Shown here piece by piece: positions 42,775-49,705 of a DNA stretch of 64,000 nt. Below the pieces are notes generated by a model. It saw only the letters and a program-made list of their open reading frames with translations. It ran no database searches and was not told the DNA's origin. The stretch is taken from positions 620,001 through 684,000 of the forward strand of contig NZ_JANUGZ010000001.1 in assembly GCF_024753205.1 (NCBI RefSeq). Reading direction: 5' to 3'. The position numbers and the translations under genes are program-made. The stretch's first letter is position 1; every line of letters begins with the position of its first letter. This stretch comes from Massilia aurea (lineage in GTDB: Bacteria; Pseudomonadota; Gammaproteobacteria; Burkholderiales; Burkholderiaceae_D).

Positions 42775-43501
42775 TCAAGCCAAGGCCGATGGCCTTGACC
42801 ACGGCCTGCTGGCGGGTGTTGACGTCGAACTTCTGACGCACATTCGCCAGATGGAAGTTGACGGTCGCTTCGGAGCAGTTGGTGATGCGAGCAATTTCCC
42901 ATGAGGACTTGCCTGCCATGACCCACTGCAGGACTTCCAATTCACGCTTGGTCAGGCGCGGCGCCGCACCCCGGCCTTCTTCGGGCCGCGCACCTTCTTC
43001 GCGAAAGCGCTGCGATGAGGCGAACGCGTAATCGCGTACCAGCGCCAGCATCGGCAGTGCTTCCATCACGGCGCGCTGCGCCGCGATATCCGGGCGCGCA
43101 TCGGATGCAAAACTGATCACACCGAATTCACCCTGCGGGCCGTGTACCGGCAGCGTCACGCCGCTGCGGATGCCGTGCGCGCTTGCTTCTTCGTACAGGC
43201 CCGCTTGCTGGGTGCCCGACGCGAACAGGCCCGGCTCCCACACCATCGGCAACGTGCTCGTCAGGCAGTGCGCCACGGTTGGATCGACATAGGCAAAACC
43301 GTTGCGGTCGTAGCGCTCGCGCCAGTTATCGGCGTAGTTACTGCGCAAGAAGGCCGACTCGAAGCGCGCATGGCGCGAACCGACCAGCCCGAACAGCACT
43401 TGATCGAACCCCAATGTCCGCGCGAGATTGAACAGGGAAGCGCTCCACTGGGTCGCATCTCTGGCTTGCATCAATTCGAGTAGCAAGGCGGTATCAATCA
43501 T
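42749..43501 (-). CDS. LuxR-family autoinducer receptor, LasR-like
   Basis: A 250-residue protein with an autoinducer-binding domain and a LuxR helix-turn-helix. FLRSNYADNWRERYDRNGFAYVDPTVAHC aligns with LasR without gaps: Tyr56, Trp60, Tyr64, Asp73, Thr75 and Trp88 fall at the LasR ligand-contact numbers. The DNA-binding part LTKRELEVLQWVMAGKSSWEIARITNCSEATVNFHLANVRQKF also follows LasR closely. It should bind the AHL made by the neighbouring synthase and activate its promoter. The start at 43501 has no strong ribosome site. Confidence 0.94.
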   Translation of the reverse strand: MIDTALLLELMQARDATQWSASLFNLARTLGFDQVLFGLVGSRHARFESAFLRSNYADNWRERYDRNGFAYVDPTVAHCLTSTLPMVWEPGLFASGTQQAGLYEEASAHGIRSGVTLPVHGPQGEFGVISFASDARPDIAAQRAVMEALPMLALVRDYAFASSQRFREEGARPEEGRGAAPRLTKRELEVLQWVMAGKSSWEIARITNCSEATVNFHLANVRQKFDVNTRQQAVVKAIGLGLITPEDHHR

Positions 43502-43916
43502 GGGGTCGTTAGAATATGCATCAGCGTTATCCTAGTCGCTTCACCCCCCTTCAAAATCCTCGAAAATTAACAATCGATATATTTACACGCACCTATTTCA
43601 CGCGTGTCGTGTAATGACAACAACTATTTTCAGACCATTCTTCATTGCAGATTGCGTTTGATGACGATGTGTGGGGTCACTTGCTGCGCATTTTTCCCAT
43701 GCAGTGCGCGTTTATGCTTTTGTTCTCGGAAAACAAAATTGTGTCTTGACGTAGATCAATGACACGTTCTTTCGCTGTTGCAGACCATCCAACGGGCCAA
43801 GGTGGCTCCTGCCGCACCGTATGACCTTCCGTGCGCGTCCCACGCCGGCTTCGCCTGCGGGGCGTGGGCCGGTCAATCATGCGCAAAATGGCAGAGCCGG
43901 TGTGTAAAATCGCCAC
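43502..43916. other. 415-bp intergenic region between luxR and the HD-hydrolase gene
   Basis: The first 250 bases are AT-rich relative to the genome and should hold the luxR promoter and the start of a transcript towards the HD gene. An FNR-like palindrome lies at 43741-43765. A hairpin CCCACGCC / GGCGTGGG lies at 43839-43868. No convincing coding sequence or RNA gene is seen. Confidence 0.6.
43741..43765. promoter_or_regulatory. FNR/Anr-like palindrome
   Basis: GTGTC and GACAC flank TTGACGTAGATCAA, which differs from the FNR/Anr consensus TTGAT-N4-ATCAA by one base. It is 152 bp before the HD-hydrolase start and 240 bp from luxR. If functional it would connect one of these to oxygen limitation; the target gene is unclear. 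Confidence 0.45.
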
Positions 43917-44600
43917 ATGCACCTTTCATCTTCACCGGCCCCACAAGGCGCAACGCCGGACACCACGACACGCGCCTGGGTCCGCATGCCGTCAGGCCGG
44001 CGCCTCGACCTGCTCGACCCCACCCCGTTCGACTGGGACGACGCCGACCTGGCGCTAGGCCTGGCCCGCACCTACCGCTGGGGCGGCCACTCGGCGTGGC
44101 CATTGCCGCTGTCGGTCGCGCAGCATTCGATCAGCGTGATGCTGCTGCGGCGCGCGGCGACGCCCTCGTTGTCGCCGCTCGACGAACTGCGCGAGCTGCT
44201 GCACGATGCCGAAGAAGGCTTGCTGGGATTCGATGCGATTTCGGTCATCAAGCCATTTCTGGGCGACGCTTTTCGCGCCCTGACCCAGCGCCTGGAACAC
44301 ATGGTGTTTTTGCGCTATGGCTTGCCGGCCTGGGATGCGAAGTCGCATGCGGCGCACAAGAAAGCCGACCGGCTCGCCGCGGCCAGCGAAGCGGTCCATG
44401 TGGCGGGCTGGTCGGCTGAAGAAGTCCGGCACACGCTGAAAATTCGCGCGGCGATCCTGCCTGAAGACCCGCTGGCGCGCTACTACGATTGTGCGCCATG
44501 GGAACCGTGGCCACCGGCGCTGGCCTGTGAACGTTTTTTGCGTGAGCTCGAACGGCTCACAGAGTCTGCCGGGACGGCGTCGGTTAAGCCGGCGCCTTGA
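43917..44600 (+). CDS. HD-domain phosphohydrolase, YfbR-like
   Basis: A 227-residue protein of the HD superfamily. The metal site is visible as His in LSVAQHSISVMLL and the HD pair in LRELLHDAEEGLLG, followed by AISVIKPFLGDAFRALTQRLE and KKADRLAAASEA. YfbR-type members dephosphorylate deoxynucleoside monophosphates. The full gene is intact here. Its last 452 bp, from 44149, and the sequence beyond the stop recur at 54780-55296 on the far side of the island. It was originally convergent with the MFS transporter gene now 10.6 kb away. Confidence 0.85.
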   Translation: MHLSSSPAPQGATPDTTTRAWVRMPSGRRLDLLDPTPFDWDDADLALGLARTYRWGGHSAWPLPLSVAQHSISVMLLRRAATPSLSPLDELRELLHDAEEGLLGFDAISVIKPFLGDAFRALTQRLEHMVFLRYGLPAWDAKSHAAHKKADRLAAASEAVHVAGWSAEEVRHTLKIRAAILPEDPLARYYDCAPWEPWPPALACERFLRELERLTESAGTASVKPAP

Positions 44601-44665
44601 GAAGCGCCGGCCTCTCCCTTATGCCTTTGCGCGTGGGGTCAGTTCTTTTTCCAGAAACTTTTCCA
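44149..44665 (+). repeat. Left copy of the 517-bp direct repeat flanking the island
   Basis: This segment aligns without gaps to 54780-55296 with about 22 mismatches (about 96% identity); the first 105 bp are identical. It covers the 3' two-thirds of the HD-hydrolase gene and the last 16 codons of the convergent MFS transporter gene. Most mismatches are synonymous in both genes, so the two copies look like alleles from two related lineages rather than a fresh duplication. Confidence 0.93.
44619..44665 (-). pseudogene. Remnant of the MFS transporter 3' end at the left island border
   Basis: The minus strand still encodes EKFLEKELTPRAKA and a stop, identical in protein to the end of the intact transporter gene at 55250. 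The reading frame then runs into unrelated island DNA at 44666. It marks the pre-island arrangement in which the HD gene and the transporter gene were convergent neighbours. Confidence 0.85.
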
Positions 44666-44693
44666 AGATCCAAAAGGAGCGTTTGGAAAAGTT

Positions 44694-44984
44694 TTGCGAC
44701 TCGTCGGCAAGGAGGCGAAGAAGCCGCGAGAGCAGCTTGCATTGAGCGCTGGCATCGAACGAAATTTCGTTTGTCTCATCAAACGCGGCGTGCATCAACC
44801 TACTGTTCGGGTCGTGTTTAAGCTCGCGCACGCTTTGGGTATTTCGCCGCTGTGCTGGCGACCAGCCGAACTAGAGATAGGGCGCGCCCTGCCCGGCACA
44901 AGGCCAACTAAGAGGAGATCTGCGGCGAGCAACGAAAAGTGTTGCGGCGGATACGAGGATCATCTCGATGACCGGCGTTGCTAA
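44694..44984 (+). pseudogene. XRE-family HTH regulator, 5'-truncated at the island border
   Basis: The frame encodes an XRE-type helix-turn-helix: PREQLALSAGIERNFVCLIKRGVHQPTVRVVFKLAHALGIS. The conserved first helix appears as FGKVLR just upstream of the only possible start (TTG 44694), in frame but cut off by the repeat junction at 44665 with no ATG. I therefore read it as a gene that lost its 5' end when the island joined the flank. After the HTH comes a poorly conserved tail with CCGGYEDHLDD. It is convergent with the next gene, overlapping by 4 bp. If translated from TTG it would be a 96-residue protein. Confidence 0.55.
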
Positions 44985-45979
44985 GCTACCCATCCAAGTT
45001 CACGCAATATGAAACCTAGCGCCTGCACTGCAAGCCCGGCGTCATCTTCTTCCACAGTTCTTAGCGACATTTTATGTCGTTCGTTATCCTTACCTCTTGA
45101 ATGCAGCCTTGAAATGATTTCTAGGGTTGACCGCAGCGCGACCATTTCCTTGTCACCAAAACGGTTTTGTAATGCTTTAACCCATGCACCGAGATCCTTT
45201 TCTGTTGGCGATTCCGCACCCTCCTGCTGCTGCATCCACCGCGAAACAAATACGACGGCTGCGTTTCGGCACTGATCGACAACTGAAGTTGGTAACTCTC
45301 GATAAGCGGCGTCTAACGCCCGATCGTATGCTGACTTGACGGCTGCAAAACCTGGCGGATGGATCCGGGTTGGATCGAGTTCCGGGAGCACCCCCAGGGC
45401 CGACTCCGCTCGCAATACGAGGAGAACGTCAGAGCCAAGCGAACGTTCTACCTGGACAATTTTCCAAATGGAGCAAGCATCGGCTTGGCCCAGCACCATT
45501 CTTAAACCTACGCCCCTATTCTGACGAAGAAGTAAGTCAGTGGCTTCTATATAAACCGTCAACTCCTTTGAAACGTTCCAGCCATTATTCGCAGCTTTGA
45601 TCAAATCAGAATGAAGTGCTGGATGGGCCTCTACCCGAACCATCTCCCGATTCGTATTGCTGAAGTTTTGGTATAGCCGGCCACGTCGTACCCTCGGGCC
45701 AAAATCGAAAGATGTTTCGACAAACACCCACCCGAACGGATCACTTGCAAAGCTCCGAGGGACTTTTTGCATATCACTAGGCATTTCAATTAAGGTCGCG
45801 TTGCAGACTGGCGGAGTTGGCCATACGGGATGCGTTGGCCCAGCGCGGCCTTCATACACCAAACCCGTGTTGATATCTATTCCTAATCGCGACACTTTTG
45901 TTTGCTCCTCTATTGAAGGGTATTGTTTTTCGAGATATTCACTTTTTCCGCTTACTTTCGCTCTGCGGTATGTCCACAT
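44981..45979 (-). CDS. Hypothetical island protein, unrecognised
   Basis: A 332-residue soluble protein from ATG 45979 (a TTG at 46003 would add 8 residues). No signal peptide or membrane segment. The N-terminal half has GIDINTGLVYEGRAGPTHPVWP and a DPFGWVFVETSFDFGPRVRRGRLYQNF stretch that look like beta-rich folds. The C-terminal half is helical and resembles a substrate- or nucleic-acid-binding helical domain (AAVVFVSRWMQQQEGA, DLGAWVKALQNRFGDKEMVALRSTLEIISRLHS, LAVQALGFILRELGW). I recognise no family. Its GC content is clearly lower than the host genes, in keeping with transfer. It lies at the left end of the island, on the strand of the other island genes. Confidence 0.6.
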   Translation of the reverse strand: MWTYRRAKVSGKSEYLEKQYPSIEEQTKVSRLGIDINTGLVYEGRAGPTHPVWPTPPVCNATLIEMPSDMQKVPRSFASDPFGWVFVETSFDFGPRVRRGRLYQNFSNTNREMVRVEAHPALHSDLIKAANNGWNVSKELTVYIEATDLLLRQNRGVGLRMVLGQADACSIWKIVQVERSLGSDVLLVLRAESALGVLPELDPTRIHPPGFAAVKSAYDRALDAAYRELPTSVVDQCRNAAVVFVSRWMQQQEGAESPTEKDLGAWVKALQNRFGDKEMVALRSTLEIISRLHSRGKDNERHKMSLRTVEEDDAGLAVQALGFILRELGWVA

Positions 45980-46003
45980 CCGGACCAAAAGCGGACGGGG
46001 CAA

Positions 46004-46812
46004 TTACATTACTTCCATTGCCATAAACGACGACTGTCGGACGTCGATGCTTACTACACCGGCTCGACAGCAGACGCCGAGGGTCAAGCACGACACTATT
46101 TGAACTTGGCGCCGCTGCCACATGTGCAGGGCCCGCTAACCCGAGTCACTCAACTAGGTCGCCCAAGTGGCCGAGCTGAAAAGCGATGCTATTTTCACCA
46201 CGCAAGTAATTGCCCAGGAACTCATTCCCTTTGATTTCTACTTTGCACTGTGCCACACGGTTGCGCCAGTGGTTCTCCCCCACCTCGCTCTCAAAGCAGT
46301 GATAGGGGGCGGGGATATCCCGCGTGTGCATTTCAGTCTTGGGCATCGATTCGGCTCGAACAGGTGTGTCGTTATTGCCAGGCTCGGTAAGCTGCCGCGG
46401 CAAAATAATGGGGGGAAATTTTCCACGGGTTGCATGCAGCAACCAGCAAGTGCAGGAAGTATATAGCGTGTCGGCGATAATGATACAAGGGCATCCGGCG
46501 AAGTCGCAGCGACCACTACGGCTACCGCCAGCTCGAGCGCAGGCCTTGCGGCCGCTGCTGTCGGCAACGCCGCTGGTGGCAGACTCTTAGGATTTAGGCG
46601 CCGAGCATTGAAGCCTAGCCGCCGGCTCATCACGAGCGCCTAACAAACCACCAGCTTGCCTTCGCCCCTGTACAAGGAGCCATTCAACCTTTGGAAACTA
46701 AATTGAAAACTGATTACGCCTAAAGCGCTTCGGACACATGGGACGACTGTCCCGTTCGATGAATCTATCTGCTTAGTCTGGCGGATCACTACCGGTAAGT
46801 ATGAAAGAGCGC
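46004..46812. other. 809-bp low-GC island stretch with no convincing gene
   Basis: Several short open frames exist on both strands, the longest about 100 codons. A minus-strand frame (46146-46442; or ATG 46346) ends in CKVEIKGNEFLGNYLRGENSIAFQLGHLGDLVE and reads like protein, but it has no ribosome site and no recognisable homologue. The region may hold decayed genes left by earlier rearrangement. Confidence 0.45.
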
Positions 46813-48060
46813 TTAGGAAGTGCGCTGCTGCTGGATTCGCTCAACGAGAAGCATCACAAGTTTATCGGCATGATCGTTACTGACGTTGTGTTGCCGGTGC
46901 GGATTCGATAGGGCCACCATCGCAACTTCCTCCGCTGTCACAAATTTTGCGTAGGCGCTTTCGTTTTCGATTCCCAACACCATGCATGCTTCCCGCCCAA
47001 GCGCCGTAGACAGTGATGAGCAGTCTTGGCATACCATGCCGCGATAGGCACCGTAGCGGTCGGTAGGTGTATAGAACGACGGGGTGAAGATATCGAACAC
47101 CCACTTGTTCTTATTCGACAAGCGAACCGTATGGAATTTCTTGCGCTCGCAGCACGGGCACTGCCACGTGTCATCCACCTTGCTCCATGACTTAGTACAT
47201 GAAACCTTCGCAATGTAATCGAAATCTTCGGCTTGAGGCGTCTTCCGCGGCGGCTGATGGACGCTCCTACGCCAAGCGCTTAAGTCCGTCGGCGGACGCC
47301 TTTTATCTCCTGCCAGTTCATAAAGCGCGGTGGGCGCTCCGTAGCTTGTGGAAAGAAACTTGGCTTTAGTATAGATCTCTTCTGCGCGCTGGGGTCTTGG
47401 GACCTCCTGATACCAATGGTTATTGCCGGCTGCAATGTCCGCGATTCGTGCGACGATCTTGAGCCTGAGCTTGAACGTTTCTGCCTGTTCTAACCAGATC
47501 CGTCGTGCTTGTTCGCGATCAATCTCATGCGGGACGTTCGGCCTCGCTTTGACAAACTGACTGATTTCCTGCGGTGAGTACGAAAAATCCACATGAGCGC
47601 CAACCTCACGTTTTGCTTTGGGATCGACAGTGTTGCAGTCGTCGCAAATTATAGTGTTGTCATAAGCTGCCACCATTTGCGAGGATCGCTTTGCAAAGCG
47701 TTTTGCAAATTCATCTGCGACAACCTTGCCACGCGTTTTGCATTGACGTTCAAACTCGGCTTCCACTAAATCTGCCATGTGATCATGATGCTCCACGAGT
47801 CGGCACATTAGCTTGCCTTTATCGGTTACCCGAGCAATGTCGCGCTTGCCCCTACCGCAGCCTGGACAGGTCCAATCCGTTGGAGTGCAGGCCCACGCAA
47901 GAGTCATGTCGATAGCTTCGGTAAGAACGTTAAACCGCTCCGTAAGTTCACGTGACAGTGGCGACATGATCCCGTCGAGCTGAGCCCCGCCGGCCACACG
48001 GTCGAACACCTTCGGTTTTTCGGAACGTTCGTCGCGATAGCCCCAGTCTGTAATGGTCAT
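46813..48060 (-). CDS. Unrecognised island protein with two CxxC modules (HNH-like)
   Basis: A 415-residue soluble protein. Module 1 has CPGC (65-68), EHHDHM (90-95, a His-His-Asp-His cluster) and CDDCN (139-143). This is the order of a zinc-supported HNH nuclease: CxxC, then catalytic H-D/H, then CxxCN. Module 2 repeats the plan in weaker form: CPCC (301-304) and CQDC (344-347) without the His cluster. Helical segments (EQARRIWLEQAETFKLRLKIVARIADIAAG) lie between. A nuclease or DNA-binding role is inferred. ATG 48060 has AAAGGA seven bases upstream and its own promoter. Lower GC than the host. Confidence 0.7.
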   Translation of the reverse strand: MTITDWGYRDERSEKPKVFDRVAGGAQLDGIMSPLSRELTERFNVLTEAIDMTLAWACTPTDWTCPGCGRGKRDIARVTDKGKLMCRLVEHHDHMADLVEAEFERQCKTRGKVVADEFAKRFAKRSSQMVAAYDNTIICDDCNTVDPKAKREVGAHVDFSYSPQEISQFVKARPNVPHEIDREQARRIWLEQAETFKLRLKIVARIADIAAGNNHWYQEVPRPQRAEEIYTKAKFLSTSYGAPTALYELAGDKRRPPTDLSAWRRSVHQPPRKTPQAEDFDYIAKVSCTKSWSKVDDTWQCPCCERKKFHTVRLSNKNKWVFDIFTPSFYTPTDRYGAYRGMVCQDCSSLSTALGREACMVLGIENESAYAKFVTAEEVAMVALSNPHRQHNVSNDHADKLVMLLVERIQQQRTS

Positions 48061-48277
48061 TTGAAATCCTTTCCTCTAAGAAGACGTCATTTTTGACAAG
48101 GCACTACCTTTAGCAATGCATTCACCACGAATCTTATTTTTTATACACACTCTTTAAGTGCTCAAAACAACGAGGTTAAACGTCAGCTTTCGAGACAACC
48201 AGTCAGCGGCCCGAGGCGGAAGCTCGCATATGTACTTACTCTTCACGCGGCCGCCATTTTGCTACGGCGACAGCCTG
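48061..48277. other. AT-rich gap upstream of the CxxC protein gene
   Basis: This 217-bp stretch separates the nuclease gene from the CxxC-protein gene and contains a good sigma70-like promoter at 48140-48167. No coding sequence is seen. Confidence 0.6.
48140..48167 (-). promoter_or_regulatory. Sigma70-like promoter of the CxxC-module protein gene
   Basis: On the minus strand TTTTGA (48162-48167) and TATAAA (48140-48145) are 16 bp apart, in the most AT-rich stretch of the area and about 80 bp before the start codon. It implies that this gene can be expressed separately from the upstream nuclease operon. Confidence 0.55.
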
Positions 48278-49705
48278 CTAGGTGCCACACGGCAGCGGCG
48301 GACGGGTATTGCCGGGCCAACAATCTGAGGCAAATGTGCAGCCACGACAACAAAGACGCGCATCGATCATGTGTATTTGACAGCGGGACTCTCTGCGGTC
48401 TATGACATCGAGGTGGGCGCAGTGGTGAGGCGTTTCATCAATGAAGAGGACCCTGGGCGCCGACAACACGGGCATAGAGATTGCAGATGACCCTGCCGCG
48501 AGTCGAACGATATTGCAGACGCTCCACTTATGGAAGCTGCAGTCCATATCCGGTCCAGTTTTGACAAAGTGGGTCGCTTGGCCAGTGACAATAATCCAGT
48601 TATCGGGCTCTCTAGGATTCGAACGTGCAAGTGGCCGTGTGACCGCCTGTTTGTGCATCGGCTCGCGCAGGAATCCAGGAAAATCAACAGTCGGCGCGGG
48701 CCGAAGCGCAAGGTCGAGCTGCTCTCCCGTTCGCGCCAGGAGAGCCGCGGCGCCGGCAGCAAGGTCGTCGACGTGCGGCCCTAGAGAGAGTTCGTCTGTT
48801 ATCTCGTCCTTCGTGTACGCGAGCAAGGACTCCTCAGATTCCTCGAGCACTGTCAGGAGCATATTGTCCGCCCCCCGTAACACTAGCGCAGGATAGACCA
48901 ATACACGCGGCTTTCGCCCGAAAACAGGTGATCCACTTGCCTCGTAGCTCACGTGAACTGCGTGAAAACATGCGACGACCGAGTCCTTTGTGAGGTAGTT
49001 CAGGATCTGTGTAGGCCGGACGCTGAAAGGGGTCTCGGCGGCGAGAGCCTTCTTCGATATCAGCCAGAACAATTCGCTGGCCTGAGCCTTGAAATTCTGC
49101 TTGTGAAAAATCTTGATCTTGGTGTCTACGACGGTGCCCTCGACGAAGGCCTGCATTGGGTCAACGAACACGACGATCCATTGTCCACTTGTGATCATGG
49201 CTCTTGGCAGCGTGAGACCGTGCCGGTCTTTCAGACCTTTAACGTAGCCGCCCACCTGATCGATGTAGGCGTGCCATTGTCCCGCCACCGGAGAGTTTTT
49301 CGCCTCCCCACCGGTTCTCCAATGATTGATGCCTTCACCCAGCAGGGCTGGAGCCTCAAAAGCCTCCTTCTTTCGGGGCTGCAGAAACGACTTGTCCCAA
49401 GCTTTGGCCTCAATGAGTAAGGCTGGAACATTGCTGGTCGCTTCGACGCCAAGATAGTCCATGAACGTGGTGGTCTCGCCCTTGAGGCGAGCCTCTTCCG
49501 CCATATCCCCACCTAATCCAAGCGACCAACCAAGCAGTTCTACGAGTTCATCTAGAAAGTGAACGCGAGTCGTGTGTTCATGCGGATCGCCTGGCTCCGC
49601 GCCTGCAAACTCCGGCCGCGCGTCTGCGGCGATCGACGCATCAAAGCGATCGATCAGACTGGCAAATCGTTCGATGAACTCTGCCTCCGTGACCTCGCGA
49701 ATCAC
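48278..49705 (-). CDS. PD-(D/E)XK nuclease candidate (HsdR N-terminus-like) with C-terminal Cys cluster
   Basis: A 475-residue protein. After a helical start, HTTRVHFLDELVELLGW, TTFMDYLGV and LLIEAKAWDKSF give the D...ExK core (Asp83, Glu99, Lys101) preceded by a basic Arg, as in the N-terminal nuclease domain of type I restriction HsdR subunits. The rest is unassigned. The last 50 residues hold HCAHLDVIDRRESRCQIHMIDARLCCRGCTF with at least five Cys and two His, a probable metal site. The start is taken as GTG 49705, which overlaps the stop of the large ATPase gene as GTGA with GGAG upstream, so both are made together. Confidence 0.72.
   Translation of the reverse strand: MIREVTEAEFIERFASLIDRFDASIAADARPEFAGAEPGDPHEHTTRVHFLDELVELLGWSLGLGGDMAEEARLKGETTTFMDYLGVEATSNVPALLIEAKAWDKSFLQPRKKEAFEAPALLGEGINHWRTGGEAKNSPVAGQWHAYIDQVGGYVKGLKDRHGLTLPRAMITSGQWIVVFVDPMQAFVEGTVVDTKIKIFHKQNFKAQASELFWLISKKALAAETPFSVRPTQILNYLTKDSVVACFHAVHVSYEASGSPVFGRKPRVLVYPALVLRGADNMLLTVLEESEESLLAYTKDEITDELSLGPHVDDLAAGAAALLARTGEQLDLALRPAPTVDFPGFLREPMHKQAVTRPLARSNPREPDNWIIVTGQATHFVKTGPDMDCSFHKWSVCNIVRLAAGSSAISMPVLSAPRVLFIDETPHHCAHLDVIDRRESRCQIHMIDARLCCRGCTFASDCWPGNTRPPLPCGT

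Noticed and set aside
46146..46442. A small minus-strand gene in the 809-bp island gap
   Set aside because: No ribosome site, TTG start, no recognisable family; kept only as a note in the gap entry.
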